A DNA stretch of 64,000 bases from Pelagibius sp965227505. Lineage in GTDB: Bacteria; Pseudomonadota; Alphaproteobacteria; Kiloniellales; Kiloniellaceae. Below, in pieces: positions 7,732 to 17,605 of this stretch. The notes under the pieces were generated by a model. It was given only the letters and a program-made list of their open reading frames with translations, did no database searches and had not been told where the DNA came from. The translations under genes were made by a program, and so were the position numbers. How positions within the stretch are numbered: the first letter of the stretch is position 1; each line of letters begins with the position of its first letter. The stretch is taken from contig NZ_OZ245757.1 of NCBI RefSeq assembly GCF_965227505.1, positions 2,666,001 to 2,730,000 on the forward strand. Reading direction: 5' to 3'.

Positions 7732-9042
7732 ATGCGCATCCTCATTCTCACCCTGGGCTCGCGCGGTGACGTGCAGCCCTATGCGGCGCTGGGCGCCGTC
7801 CTGAAGGCCCGCGGCCATGATGTGACGCTGGCCACCGGGCAAGGCTTTGAGGACATGATCGAAGCGCAGGGGCTGGCGGCCACGCCACTGACCGACGACG
7901 TCCGAAAGATGATCCAGACGCCGGAGATGCAGAAGGCCCTGCGGACCTTTTCCGGCAAGGTGCGGGCCTGGCGCGCCTCCAAGGGCATGTACCGGCGCCA
8001 GCTCGACGAGATGTGGGCCGTCGCCCAGGACGTCCGGCCCGACATGCTTGTCTATCACCATCCCAAAGGCCTGGCCGCCCAGTCCATCGCCGAGGCGCTG
8101 GGGATCACCGCCATTCCGACGGCGCTGATTCCGGCCTACATCCCGACCGGCGCCTTCCCCAGCCCCGGCCTGCCGCTCGGCGATCTCGGCAGCTTCGGCA
8201 ACAGGACGAGCCACCGGCTGGTGGTCGGCCTGATGTCCCGTCTGCTGGCCGGGCAGATCGGCGCCTGGCGCCGGGACAGTCTGGGGCTGGCCGCCAGGCC
8301 GCCGCGGGATCTCTTCGCCGGCCATCATCCGGAGAACAGAGCGGTGTTAAGGCTGCACGGCTTCAGCCGCCACCTGGTGCCGCCGCCCGGGGATTGGGGC
8401 GTCAAGGAAGAGATCACCGGTTACTGGTTTTCAGACAGTCCCGCCGACTGGCGGCCGCCGGAAGAGCTGGCACGCTTTCTCGAGGCGGGGCCGCCGCCGG
8501 TCTACGTCGGCTTTGGCAGCATGCCGGCGGAGGATGCGGAACACCTCACGCGGACCGTCCTGGAAGCGCTGACCCTGGCCGGTCGGCGCGCCGTGCTGGC
8601 AACGGGCTGGGGCGGCCTCGCCGCCGGGATCGCCGAAGACCAGACCGCCGCGCAGGTGCATGCTCTGGAAAGTGCGCCTCATGCCTGGCTGTTTCCGCGC
8701 TGCGCCGCGGTCGTTCACCACGGCGGCGCCGGCACCACCCACGAGGGGCTGCGCTGGGGCCGCCCTTCCATCCTCTGTCCGGTGTTCGGCGATCAGCCGT
8801 TCTGGGGACGGCAGGTCCTGAAAGCCGGTGCCGGCCCGCCGCCGCTGCCGCAGAAAAGGCTGACAGCCGCCGCCCTGGCCGCCGCGCTGGCAGCGACCGA
8901 GGACCCCAGCCTGCGCGCCCGGGCCGCGGCGCTGGGCGAGGCCCTGCGCGCGGAGCCCGGCGCCGCGGGCGCGGCGGCTGCCATCGATGGACTTGCGACC
9001 GGAGAGCCGGCAGCGAAAGACCGCCGCGCAGCCGGTCAGTGA
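7732..9042 (+). CDS. UGT-type glycosyltransferase (GT1/GT28-like)
   Basis: The 436-residue protein has the two Rossmann domains of the GT-B fold. It starts MRILILTLGSRGDVQPYAALG, the N-terminal signature of bacterial sterol/macrolide-type UDP-glycosyltransferases. The C-terminal nucleotide-sugar site reads HHGGAGTTHEGLRWGRPSIL, followed by a GDQPFWG block (near residue 330-355). Acceptor and sugar cannot be predicted. A membrane lipid or sterol-like acceptor is common in this family. ATG at 7732 is chosen because the family motif starts there. Its 3' end overlaps the convergent small gene at 9036-9227 by 7 bases. Confidence 0.88.
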   Translation: MRILILTLGSRGDVQPYAALGAVLKARGHDVTLATGQGFEDMIEAQGLAATPLTDDVRKMIQTPEMQKALRTFSGKVRAWRASKGMYRRQLDEMWAVAQDVRPDMLVYHHPKGLAAQSIAEALGITAIPTALIPAYIPTGAFPSPGLPLGDLGSFGNRTSHRLVVGLMSRLLAGQIGAWRRDSLGLAARPPRDLFAGHHPENRAVLRLHGFSRHLVPPPGDWGVKEEITGYWFSDSPADWRPPEELARFLEAGPPPVYVGFGSMPAEDAEHLTRTVLEALTLAGRRAVLATGWGGLAAGIAEDQTAAQVHALESAPHAWLFPRCAAVVHHGGAGTTHEGLRWGRPSILCPVFGDQPFWGRQVLKAGAGPPPLPQKRLTAAALAAALAATEDPSLRARAAALGEALRAEPGAAGAAAAIDGLATGEPAAKDRRAAGQ

Positions 9043-9227
9043 CGCTGCTTGCGGGACAGCGCCGTGAGCAGGGCCAGGTCGGGCTCGGGCTCGTGGGCGT
9101 CGCGCTTCATGCCTTGGGTAAAGGGCCTGACGATGCGCAGCTTGCCGCTGGACATGTCGCGCACCGCAACCAGTTCACCGCCCGCTCCTCCGCGGTCCGC
9201 AGGCATCTTCAAAAAGCGTTTCGGCAT
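9036..9227 (-). CDS. Small hypothetical protein downstream of leuC
   Basis: A 63-residue reading frame starts at ATG 9227, with AGGGAG as a good ribosome-binding site. The product (MPKRFLKMPADRGGAGGELV...) is basic, has no membrane segment and no recognised domain. It follows leuC on the same strand after 113 bases and may be co-transcribed. Its tail overlaps the end of the convergent glycosyltransferase gene. Function unknown. Confidence 0.6.
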   Translation of the reverse strand: MPKRFLKMPADRGGAGGELVAVRDMSSGKLRIVRPFTQGMKRDAHEPEPDLALLTALSRKQRH

Positions 9228-9340
9228 GTCATCTCCCTGGGTGTCTCCCTGCCTCTTCTCAAGGCAGGCGTTAAGGCCCCTCCTTGACCTCGAACGCGAT
9301 GTCCGGTCTGACGCCGGACTGTCCGCGCCCCTGGGGTTCG

Positions 9341-10759
9341 CTAAAGCTCCCGCACGTCGGCCAGGCGGCCGGCGATCGCCGCCGCCGCGGCCATGCCCGG
9401 GCTCATCAGGTGGGTGCGCCCGCCACGACCCTGGCGCCCCTCGAAATTGCGGTTCGACGTCGAGGCGCAGCGTTCGCCCGGCTGCAGCCGGTCGGCGTTC
9501 ATCGCCAGGCACATGGAACAGCCCGGCTCGCGCCAGTCGAAACCGGCCTCGACAAAGATGCGGTCCAGCCCTTCCTCCTCGGCCTGGTTCTTCACCAGGC
9601 CGGAGCCCGGGACGATCATGGCGTGCACGCCTTCGGCCACCTTGCGGCCCTCGGCCACCCGGGCAACCTCGCGCAGGTCTTCGATGCGCCCGTTGGTGCA
9701 GGAGCCGATGAAGACCTTGTCGATGGCGACCTGCGACAGCGGCGTGCCGGCCTCCAGGCCCATATAGGCGAGCGAGCGCTCCATGGCCTGGCGCTTGGCG
9801 TCGTCGCGCGCCTCCTCCGGGCTCGGCACCCGTCCGGTGATCGGCACGACGTCCTCCGGGCTGGTACCCCAGGTGACCTGCGGGTCGATTTCGCCGGTGG
9901 CCAGCGTCACTTCCTTGTCGTAGCGCGCGCCGTCGTCGGAGGGCAGGGTCTGCCAATAGGCGAGCGCCTGTTCCCAGGAGCCGGCCTTGGGCGCCATGGG
10001 GCGGCCTTTCACGTAGTCGTAGGTGGCCGCGTCCGGCGCGATCAGACCGGCGCGCGCGCCGCCCTCGATGGACATGTTGCAGACCGTCATGCGGCCTTCC
10101 ATGGAGAGGTCGCGGATCGCCTGCCCGGCGTACTCGATGACATGCCCGGTGCCGCCGGCGGTGCCGATCCGGCCGATGATGGCGAGGATCAGGTCCTTGG
10201 CCGTCACCCCCAGCGGCAGGGCGCCGTCGACGGTGATGCGCATGTTCTTGGCCGGCTGCTGGATCAGCGTCTGAGTGGCCAGCACGTGCTCGACCTCGGA
10301 GGTGCCGATGCCGAAGGCCAGCGCTCCAAAGGCGCCGTGGGTGGCGGTATGGCTGTCGCCGCAGACGATGGTCATGCCCGGCTGGGTGAAGCCCTGTTCC
10401 GGCCCGATGATGTGGACGATGCCCTGGCGCACGTCGTTCATGTCGAAGATCGGCACGCCGAAGTCGGCGCAGTTCTGCACCAGGGTCTCCACCTGGATGC
10501 GGCTTTCCTCTTCCTCGATGCCCTTGGAGCGGTCCGTGGTCGGCACGTTGTGGTCCGGCACCGCCAGGGTCGCCTCGGGCCGGCGTACCTTGCGTCCGGC
10601 CAAGCGCAGCCCTTCGAAGGCCTGCGGGCTGGTGACCTCGTGCACCAGGTGGCGGTCGATGTAGATCAGGCAGGTGCCGTCGTCCTGGCGGTCGACCAGG
10701 TGGCTGTCCCAGATCTTGTCAAAGAGGGTGCGCGGACCCTCGGCGTCTCGGGCGGACAT
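9341..10759 (-). CDS. leuC: 3-isopropylmalate dehydratase large subunit LeuC
   Basis: LeuC binds the [4Fe-4S] cluster of isopropylmalate isomerase. The 472-residue length is standard. Visible family blocks are PRTLFDKIWDSHLV at the N-terminus, VCGDSHTATHGAFGALAFGI near 130, and the cluster cysteines in GSCTNGR (~350) and GCSMCLAMN (~410 and ~413). ASTSNRNFEGRQG lies near 430. It lies downstream of rplS with a terminator between (10933-10976), so it probably has its own promoter in 10760-10930. The LeuD partner gene is separated by about 7 kb. Confidence 0.97.
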   Translation of the reverse strand: MSARDAEGPRTLFDKIWDSHLVDRQDDGTCLIYIDRHLVHEVTSPQAFEGLRLAGRKVRRPEATLAVPDHNVPTTDRSKGIEEEESRIQVETLVQNCADFGVPIFDMNDVRQGIVHIIGPEQGFTQPGMTIVCGDSHTATHGAFGALAFGIGTSEVEHVLATQTLIQQPAKNMRITVDGALPLGVTAKDLILAIIGRIGTAGGTGHVIEYAGQAIRDLSMEGRMTVCNMSIEGGARAGLIAPDAATYDYVKGRPMAPKAGSWEQALAYWQTLPSDDGARYDKEVTLATGEIDPQVTWGTSPEDVVPITGRVPSPEEARDDAKRQAMERSLAYMGLEAGTPLSQVAIDKVFIGSCTNGRIEDLREVARVAEGRKVAEGVHAMIVPGSGLVKNQAEEEGLDRIFVEAGFDWREPGCSMCLAMNADRLQPGERCASTSNRNFEGRQGRGGRTHLMSPGMAAAAAIAGRLADVREL

Positions 10760-10932
10760 GTGTTTCTCGTTCCTTGCGGCCGTTGCATCCGGCCTTGTGG
10801 TTTCTATTGGGCGTGGTTTCTATCTGGCGACGATTTCGGCCTTTGCGAGACCTGATGGTCCGGTTTTATGGCCGATTTTCGGGAGGCGGAGCATAGCGCC
10901 ATCGCCACAATCGTCAAACACCGTTCCCGCCA

Positions 10933-10976
10933 ACGGAAAAGGCCCGCTGGCGCTCTCAGGAAGCAGCCAGGCGGGC
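10933..10976 (-). terminator. Rho-independent terminator after rplS
   Basis: Read on the minus strand, GCCCGCCTGGC and GCCAGCGGGC pair around a ~14-base loop, immediately followed by TTTTCC. It begins 48 bases after the rplS stop codon and upstream of leuC. It should close the ffh...rplS transcript. Confidence 0.75.
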
Positions 10977-11023
10977 CCTTTTCCAGGCCTGTCCGGAAAG
11001 ACCTCCGGAGGAAAGCCGGGGGC

Positions 11024-11479
11024 TCAGCCCTCGGCCTTCTCCGCCTTCTTGGACTTGCTGCGCTGGGCCTTGGCCTTGGCGGCCTCTTCCTTGGCCGCCG
11101 CTTCGAGCTTGCCGCTGTGGCCGGTGGTCTGCTCGCGAATGCGCGCGGCCTTGCCCGTGCGCCCGCGCAGGTAATAGAGCTTGGCCCGGCGGACATCGCC
11201 ACGGCGCACGACCTCGATGGACTCGATGCGCGGGCTGTAGAGCGGGAAGACGCGCTCCACACCCTCGCCGTAGGAAAGCTTGCGCACCGTAAAGGCCGAG
11301 TTCAGGCCGCGGTTGCGCCGGGCGATGCAGACGCCCTCAAAAGCCTGGACGCGCTCGCGGCTGCCTTCGCGCACCTTCACATTGACCCGCAGCGTGTCGC
11401 CCGGGGCGAAAGCCGGCGGCGCTTTGTCGGCGGTCAGCTTGCCGAGCTGTTCCTGTTCCAGTTGCTCGATGACGTTCAT
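11024..11479 (-). CDS. rplS: 50S ribosomal protein L19
   Basis: L19 (bL19) sits at the 30S-50S interface. Residues 1-115 carry the conserved core (MNVIEQLEQEQLGKL, the FEGVCIARRNRG block, VFPLYSPRIESIEV, RGDVRRAKLYYLRGRTGKAARI). An additional ~30-residue Lys/Ala/Glu-rich tail (KEEAAKAKAQRSKSKKAEKA) follows, as is usual in this lineage. ATG at 11479 gives the family start. An in-frame TTG three codons upstream is less likely. It is the last gene of the rpsP-rimM-trmD-rplS order, 39 bases after trmD. Confidence 0.97.
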   Translation of the reverse strand: MNVIEQLEQEQLGKLTADKAPPAFAPGDTLRVNVKVREGSRERVQAFEGVCIARRNRGLNSAFTVRKLSYGEGVERVFPLYSPRIESIEVVRRGDVRRAKLYYLRGRTGKAARIREQTTGHSGKLEAAAKEEAAKAKAQRSKSKKAEKAEG

Positions 11480-11518
11480 GGCTCTCAATCCTCAAACCCT
11501 CGCCCGGGCCCCCTGGCC

Positions 11519-12271
11519 TCAAGGCTTGTCCTTCCGGTAGCGCGCCCAGAGATCCGGGCGGCGCCGCTTTGTAATCTCCTCCGCCTGCGCCTGGCGCCAG
11601 AGGCGGATCTTCTCGTGGTGGCCGGAGGACAGCACCTCCGGCACCTTGCGGCCCTGCCACTCGGCGGGCCTTGTGTAGAGGGGGTACTCCAGCAACCCCT
11701 CAAAGGCATCGGCCCCGAACGACTCCTCGCCCGGGCTGGCCTCGTTCCCCATGACGCCTGGCAGCAGACGGATTACCGCATCCATCAACACCAGGGCCGC
11801 CGTCTCGCCGCCGGAGAGAATGTAATCCCCGACCGAGACTTCCTGGACGTCGCGGGCCTCCAGGACCCGTTCATCGACCCCCTCGTAGCGGCCACAGAGC
11901 ACGGTGACCCCCGGCCCTGCTGCCAATTCCCGCACCCGGTCCTGCGTCAGCAGACGCCCCCGGGGCGAAAGATAGAGGACCGGAGCTTCGCCCCCTGACC
12001 CTCCTTCGTCCTCCCGGGCCCGACGGGCCCAGGTTTCCTGCGCGGCGCCCAGCGCCGCATCGACCACATCCGGCCGCATCACCATGCCGGCGCCACCCCC
12101 GAAAGGGGTGTCGTCCACGCTGCGGTGTTTATCGCGCGCGAAATCCCGGATGTCCAGGACATCGAGCGCCCAAAGGCCCTTATCCAGGGCCTTTCCCGCC
12201 AGACTTTGCCCCAACGGCCCCGGAAACATCTCCGGAAAGAGCGTCAGGACCAGTGACCGCCATGCCGCCAC
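11519..12271 (-). CDS. trmD: tRNA (guanine-N1)-methyltransferase TrmD
   Basis: TrmD methylates G37 of tRNAs using S-adenosylmethionine, which prevents +1 frameshifting. The 250-residue product shows LTLFPEMFPGPLGQSLAGKA, GGGAGMVMRPD, the trefoil-knot SAM site (VLCGRYEGVDERV, then SVGDYILSGGE) and the C-terminal PLYTRPAEWQGRKVPEVLLSG-type segment. The GTG start at 12271 is preferred because GGGGGAGGAAATGCC lies just upstream. A GTG ten codons earlier would add a Gly-rich non-conserved leader. It lies between rimM and rplS in the classical operon. Confidence 0.96.
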   Translation of the reverse strand: MAAWRSLVLTLFPEMFPGPLGQSLAGKALDKGLWALDVLDIRDFARDKHRSVDDTPFGGGAGMVMRPDVVDAALGAAQETWARRAREDEGGSGGEAPVLYLSPRGRLLTQDRVRELAAGPGVTVLCGRYEGVDERVLEARDVQEVSVGDYILSGGETAALVLMDAVIRLLPGVMGNEASPGEESFGADAFEGLLEYPLYTRPAEWQGRKVPEVLSSGHHEKIRLWRQAQAEEITKRRRPDLWARYRKDKP

Positions 12272-12393
12272 GGCATTTCCTCCCCCGACGCCCTCTTTCA
12301 CCCGGCCTCAGGAACCGCCCGTCGGCCAGGGCGGCGCTTTATGCCGCCGGGGCGCCGCTTTGTCCAGCCCCCCAATCCACTCAGCGCCGGGCC

Positions 12394-12951
12394 TCAGGCT
12401 TCTTTGTCCCCGCCGCTCTCGGTCTCCTCCGGCGCCAGGACCACCACGCGACCCTCGGCCAGGTCCACCGCCGGCACCACCGCCTTGGTGAAGGGCAGCA
12501 TGCGGCTGCGTCCCTCGCCATCGACGATCTCCAGCAGGTCGCCGGCGCCGTAGTTCTCGACCGCCGCCACCCGCCCGATCTCGGCACCTGCCGGGTCCTC
12601 GGCGCGGAGGCCGATCAGATCGGCGTGGTAGAAGGTCTCTTCCTCCTCCAGCGCCGGCAGCGCGGCCCGCTCCACGTAAAGCTCGGTCCCGTGCAGCGCC
12701 TGGGCCTGATCGCGGTCAGAAACGCCCGTGACCTTGACCAGAACCACGCCCTTGGCCCGGCCGATGGTCTCCAGGGTCCAGCGCTGGCGGCCGCCGCGGT
12801 CGCTCACCGGGCCATAGGCGGCGACATCCTCGGGCACCTCGGTGAAGCTTTTGACCTTCACCAGACCGCGCACGCCGTGGGCACCGACCATGACCCCCAG
12901 GCAAACGCGGTCCCCGTCCTTCGGGTCCCCGTCTTTCGGCGCGCGCGCCAT
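12394..12951 (-). CDS. rimM: Ribosome maturation factor RimM
   Basis: RimM helps assemble the 30S head around S19/S13. The 185-residue protein has the RimM N-terminal beta-barrel (VCLGVMVGAHGVRGLVKVKSF near residue 16-36) and a C-terminal PRC barrel. The conserved linker FYHADLIGLRAEDPAG lies near 107, and LPFTKAVVPAVDLAEGRVVV near 152. The Asp/Gly/Lys start (MARAPKDGDPKDGDR) is slightly extended compared with many homologues. It follows rpsP by 30 bases, so the two are co-transcribed. Confidence 0.95.
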   Translation of the reverse strand: MARAPKDGDPKDGDRVCLGVMVGAHGVRGLVKVKSFTEVPEDVAAYGPVSDRGGRQRWTLETIGRAKGVVLVKVTGVSDRDQAQALHGTELYVERAALPALEEEETFYHADLIGLRAEDPAGAEIGRVAAVENYGAGDLLEIVDGEGRSRMLPFTKAVVPAVDLAEGRVVVLAPEETESGGDKEA

Positions 12952-12981
12952 GGCGGAGCCGCCCGACCCTCACCAGGCCGC

Positions 12982-13440
12982 TTACTCGGCCTTCGCCTCT
13001 TCGGCAGCCTCTTCAGCAGGGGCCTCTTCGGCCGGAGCTTCTTCCGCGGGGGCTTCTTCGGCAGGGGCTGCCGCCTCGGCCGCGGCGGCTTCCTCGGCGG
13101 CCTTCTTGGCCTCCTCGGCCTCCTGCAGACGCTCCTGCGCCTTCTGGCCGGGCAGGTTCTTCTTGGTCTGGCGCGGGATGCGGCGCGCCGGCGCCAGATC
13201 GGCGGCGGCCAGGAAGCGGCTCACCCGGTCGCTGGGGGTGGCGCCCACGGAAAGCCAGTGCTTGGCGCGCTCGGTGTTCAGGACGATACGCTCCGGGTGG
13301 TCCTTGGCGACCATCGGGTTGTAGGAGCCGATACGCTCGATGAAGCGGCCGTCGCGCGGGCTGCGGGAATCCGCCACCACGATACGATAGAAGGGCCGCT
13401 TCTTGGCGCCGCCGCGGGACAGACGAATCTTCAATGACAT
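12982..13440 (-). CDS. rpsP: 30S ribosomal protein S16 with acidic Ala-rich tail
   Basis: The bS16 core is complete in residues 1-~80 (MSLKIRLSRGGAKKRPFYRI, then SYNPM, then WLSVGATPSDRV). The protein is 152 residues against ~80-90 in most bacteria. The extra ~65 residues are almost only Ala, Glu and Pro, arranged as repeated APAEEAPAEEA units. Alphaproteobacteria often carry extended S16, but here the repeat is strong and the DNA is correspondingly repetitive (12985-13110). First gene after ffh in the ribosomal operon. Confidence 0.96.
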   Translation of the reverse strand: MSLKIRLSRGGAKKRPFYRIVVADSRSPRDGRFIERIGSYNPMVAKDHPERIVLNTERAKHWLSVGATPSDRVSRFLAAADLAPARRIPRQTKKNLPGQKAQERLQEAEEAKKAAEEAAAAEAAAPAEEAPAEEAPAEEAPAEEAAEEAKAE

Positions 13441-13513
13441 TGCGGTTACTCTCTTTCTGCTTTCACGCTGTTCTGTTCGGTTATCTCGGTTTCGAAAGGG
13501 CTTGAAGCGACAC

Positions 13514-14884
<1,371 letters not shown>

Positions 14885-15222
14885 GGGTCTCGGTCGATCC
14901 TCAAAAAATCTTGCGCCAATGAAGGCGCTTCGGGCCAAAGCAATTCGCGCCAGCGCGCGAAACTCGCGGACTGGCGGGGCCGCCCCGGGGATATGGGGCT
15001 TTCAGCCGGCTACGTCACCTTGGTCTGAACGGCGCGGACATTAGGGACATGCGGCGGGCAGGTCAAGCGCCTGGGATGGCCGGTCTTTCACCATGCCGGT
15101 TACAGGAGCCGCAAACGAAAACGGCCGCCCGTCCTGGGCGGCCGTATCGAAAAGCGCTTCTCGTGGTCTGGGACCCCATACTCCCGTGAAGGGCGGCGTC
15201 CCCTGCTCCCTGACCTCTCTGG
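14885..15222. other. Intergenic region: ffh promoter side and csp 3' region
   Basis: No gene is seen in these 338 bases. The left part, next to the Ffh start, must hold the promoter of the ffh operon. The right part holds the cold-shock gene terminator (15112-15145) and its 3' untranslated stretch. The SRP RNA gene was looked for and not found here. Confidence 0.5.
15112..15145 (-). terminator. Rho-independent terminator of the cold-shock gene
   Basis: A perfect 9-base stem (CGGCCGCCC, 15122-15130, with GGGCGGCCG, 15136-15144) and a 5-base loop are followed on the minus strand by TTTTCGTTTG. It lies about 80 bases after the csp stop codon. Confidence 0.9.
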
Positions 15223-15429
15223 TCAGTCGGCAGCCTGAATATTCACCGCCTTGGGCCCGCGGGCGTCGGGCTGAACCTCGAACGTCACCTTCTGGCCTTC
15301 GACAAGCGGGCCCATGCCCGAGCGCTCGACGGCGGAGATGTGGACGAACACGTCCTTGGAGCCGTCTTCCGGCGCGATAAAGCCGAAGCCTTTGGTGGTG
15401 TTAAAGAACTTCACGGTTCCCGTGATCAT
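15223..15429 (-). CDS. Cold-shock domain protein (CspA family)
   Basis: This 68-residue single OB-fold RNA/DNA chaperone has both nucleic-acid-binding motifs: GTVKFFNTTKGFGFI (RNP1, with KGFGFI) and DVFVHISAV (RNP2). The tail ends QPDARGPKAVNIQAAD, as in alphaproteobacterial CspA-like proteins. It stands alone, with a ~300-base upstream region that could give a long 5' untranslated region, and a strong terminator behind. Whether it is cold-induced cannot be read from sequence. Confidence 0.96.
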   Translation of the reverse strand: MITGTVKFFNTTKGFGFIAPEDGSKDVFVHISAVERSGMGPLVEGQKVTFEVQPDARGPKAVNIQAAD

Positions 15430-15732
15430 GGTCTGGGTCTTCCTTCGAACTGCAACTTAGTGCGCCCCGGAACGCTTCTGCCCGGGCCGAGTGAAAGCAC
15501 AACAACGTACAGGAAGGCTCAGGGACGGACGATCACCGCCCCACCCATCGAACTTTTTGAGATTACGCCTCTCGAGTTCCGACCAGCGGCGGTGCAACCG
15601 ATCCTGCGGCTTCTGACTTTGCGTCCGTCACCACCCATAGACCTAGGGGGTGCGGCGCGGGAAAGCAAGGTGAATCGAACCTGATTTTCCCGCTAATCCA
15701 AATGGATAGCCCCCTCTCCCGGAATGGACATA
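15430..15732. other. Intergenic region upstream of the cold-shock gene
   Basis: These ~300 bases carry no supported gene. They hold the csp promoter and probable long leader on the left, and the 3' end of the lipoprotein transcript on the right. A GAATCGAACCT string at 15671 resembles a tRNA T-loop on the minus strand but no T-stem or acceptor stem can be built. Confidence 0.45.
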
Positions 15733-16569
15733 TTACTGTGCTCCAGTCTTTGCCCGCTGTTCGGCCAGGGCAAGGCGCAGATCGCGCACCATGGTCTCCA
15801 CTTCGCCGGTCAGCGCCGCGACGGCGCGGGTGCCGGCCGCCTGCGCCGCCGCGCGCCGCACGGCGGAGGTGTTGCCGGAGGTGGTGATCCGCTGCACCGG
15901 CTTCTCCGCCACGGCCGAGGCCATGCCGTAGGTGTAGCCGTTGCGCACGTCCACCAGCACCGCCTGGGCGGCGCCCTGGGCCTCCACGTCCTCGGTGGGC
16001 AGGAAGAAACCGATCAGCGCCAGCTTGGTGACCGCCAGGACGTTGCTGGTGTCCGCGGCGGTGCCGGAGGTCTCGTAGATCAGCACCGCATCGAGATGCT
16101 GGCGCGCCGCGCCGAGGCGCACCTCGCGCACGACCTGGGCCAGCGACTTGCGATACTGGCTCCAGGGATTGTTCCGATAGTCCGGCTGCAGAGGTTCCGG
16201 CGTCGCGAGCGCAGCAATCAGGGGCGAGACCGGCACGAATTCGCCATAGCCGCTGCCCAGGCGTTCGGCCAGGGCCCGCCAGGCCTCCGCCTCCACCGCC
16301 GGGATCGGCGCGAGACCGTCAGATCCGATGCGCGCCAGACCGATGCGGGCCGGAAAACGGAGCTGTGGCTCGACGTTTGCGGCTTCGAAGATCTCGGCGT
16401 CCGTGGCCGCAGCCTCCGCGGCGCTGCCCTCCGTCGCCGCATAGGCCGCCAGATAGTCCGAGCCGGAGGTGGTCTGGATCGAGTGTTCGCAGGCCGCCAG
16501 CACGGCGACGAGCGCCACAGCGCCGGCGAATTTCTGGCCGGCGGCTTTCAGAACGGTGTTCGCATACAT
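15733..16569 (-). CDS. Putative lipoprotein of unknown function
   Basis: The 278-residue protein starts at ATG 16569, with a signal peptide and lipobox ending ...LVAVLAAC at Cys ~25. It is therefore predicted to be a lipid-anchored periplasmic or outer membrane protein. Beyond that are two recognisable stretches, HLDAVLIYETSG (~165) and LALIGFFLPTEDVEAQGAAQ (~190), followed by VLVDVRNGYTYGMASA. This pattern resembles lipoproteins of assembly or envelope-stress systems whose subunits sample a conserved Rossmann-like domain, but I cannot name the family. It is divergent from dapF, with ~187 bases between the starts. Confidence 0.75.
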   Translation of the reverse strand: MYANTVLKAAGQKFAGAVALVAVLAACEHSIQTTSGSDYLAAYAATEGSAAEAAATDAEIFEAANVEPQLRFPARIGLARIGSDGLAPIPAVEAEAWRALAERLGSGYGEFVPVSPLIAALATPEPLQPDYRNNPWSQYRKSLAQVVREVRLGAARQHLDAVLIYETSGTAADTSNVLAVTKLALIGFFLPTEDVEAQGAAQAVLVDVRNGYTYGMASAVAEKPVQRITTSGNTSAVRRAAAQAAGTRAVAALTGEVETMVRDLRLALAEQRAKTGAQ

Positions 16570-16756
16570 AGCTCTCCCCCTTTGCATAGCGGCGCGGCCC
16601 CCTGCCGCGCCCGCCACAGCGATGCTCTCCCACGAAACGCCCGCAATGAGGGCGGCCCTGTGGCGAAAATGGGGCACCTGTCGCCGGCGCCGCTTCCGAT
16701 CGATGCCGGGTTCCCGCTATGGACTTCCCCGGCCCGGCGGTCCTATAACCCGCCTC

Positions 16757-17605
16757 ATGAGCGCGCGGCCCTTCATCAAGATGCACGGCCTGGGCAACGA
16801 CTTCGTGGTGGTCGATGCCCGGGACGAGGCCTTTGCACCGTCGGAGGCGTTGGCCCGCGCCATCGCCGACCGGCGCACCGGCGTCGGCTGCGACCAGCTT
16901 CTGATCATCGAGCCGCCGAGCGACGGCGGCGCCGACATCTTCATGCGCATCCGCAACCATGACGGCGGCGAGGTTGGCGCCTGCGGCAACGGCACGCGCT
17001 GCGTCGCCGCCCTGGTGATGGCGGAAACCGGGCGCGATGCGCTGACTGTCGAAACCCGGCGCGGCCTGCTGGAGGCCCGTGCCGCCGGCCAGGGCCGCGT
17101 CACCGTCGACATGGGCGAGGCGCTGACCGGCTGGCAGGACATCCCCTTGAGCGAGGAGCGCGACACCCTGCACCTGGGCCTCGCCAGCGGACCGCTGAGC
17201 GACCCGGTGGGCGTCAACATGGGCAACCCCCATGCCGTCTTCTTTGTGGAGGCGGTGGAGAGCCTTCCGCTGGCGCAGCTCGGCCCGGCGCTGGAGCACG
17301 ACCCGCTGTTCCCGGAGCGCGCCAACATCGGCGCCGCCACGGTGATCGGCCCCAACCGTCTGCGGCTGCGCGTCTGGGAGCGCGGCGTCGGCCTGACCCA
17401 GGCCTGCGGCAGCGGCGCCTGCGCCGCCGCCGTCGCCGCGGCGCGCCGCGGCATCACCGGACGCAAAGTGGAGGTGGTCTTGGACGGCGGCGCGCTGGAG
17501 CTGGAGTGGCGCGAGGACGGCCACGTGCTGATGACCGGGCCGGTCGCCACCGCTTTCACTGGCCTGCTGCCGGAAGGCCTGGCGCCCCAGGAGCTGCGGC
17601 CATGA
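16757..17605 (+). CDS. dapF: Diaminopimelate epimerase DapF
   Basis: DapF converts LL- to meso-diaminopimelate for lysine and peptidoglycan synthesis, without cofactor. The 282-residue protein has both catalytic cysteines: C76 in GACGNGTRC and C217 in TQACGSGACA. It begins FIKMHGLGNDFVVVDAR, the family signature. ATG at 16757 is chosen. The longer open frame overlaps the lipoprotein region and is not conserved. Its stop overlaps the start of mtaB (ATGA), and mtaB in turn overlaps ftsY, so the three form one operon. Confidence 0.98.
   Translation: MSARPFIKMHGLGNDFVVVDARDEAFAPSEALARAIADRRTGVGCDQLLIIEPPSDGGADIFMRIRNHDGGEVGACGNGTRCVAALVMAETGRDALTVETRRGLLEARAAGQGRVTVDMGEALTGWQDIPLSEERDTLHLGLASGPLSDPVGVNMGNPHAVFFVEAVESLPLAQLGPALEHDPLFPERANIGAATVIGPNRLRLRVWERGVGLTQACGSGACAAAVAAARRGITGRKVEVVLDGGALELEWREDGHVLMTGPVATAFTGLLPEGLAPQELRP

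Noticed and set aside
10820..10894. 24-codon reading frame (minus) as a leuC attenuator leader
   Set aside because: It contains three scattered Leu codons and no run of them, and no alternative terminator pair is evident between it and leuC.
14885..15222. Search for the SRP (4.5S) RNA gene near ffh
   Set aside because: No conserved GGAA-tetraloop helix was seen in the gap. The gene is probably elsewhere.
15668..15700. T-loop-like GAATCGAACCT near the cold-shock gene as a tRNA
   Set aside because: No T-stem, anticodon stem or acceptor stem can be formed around it.
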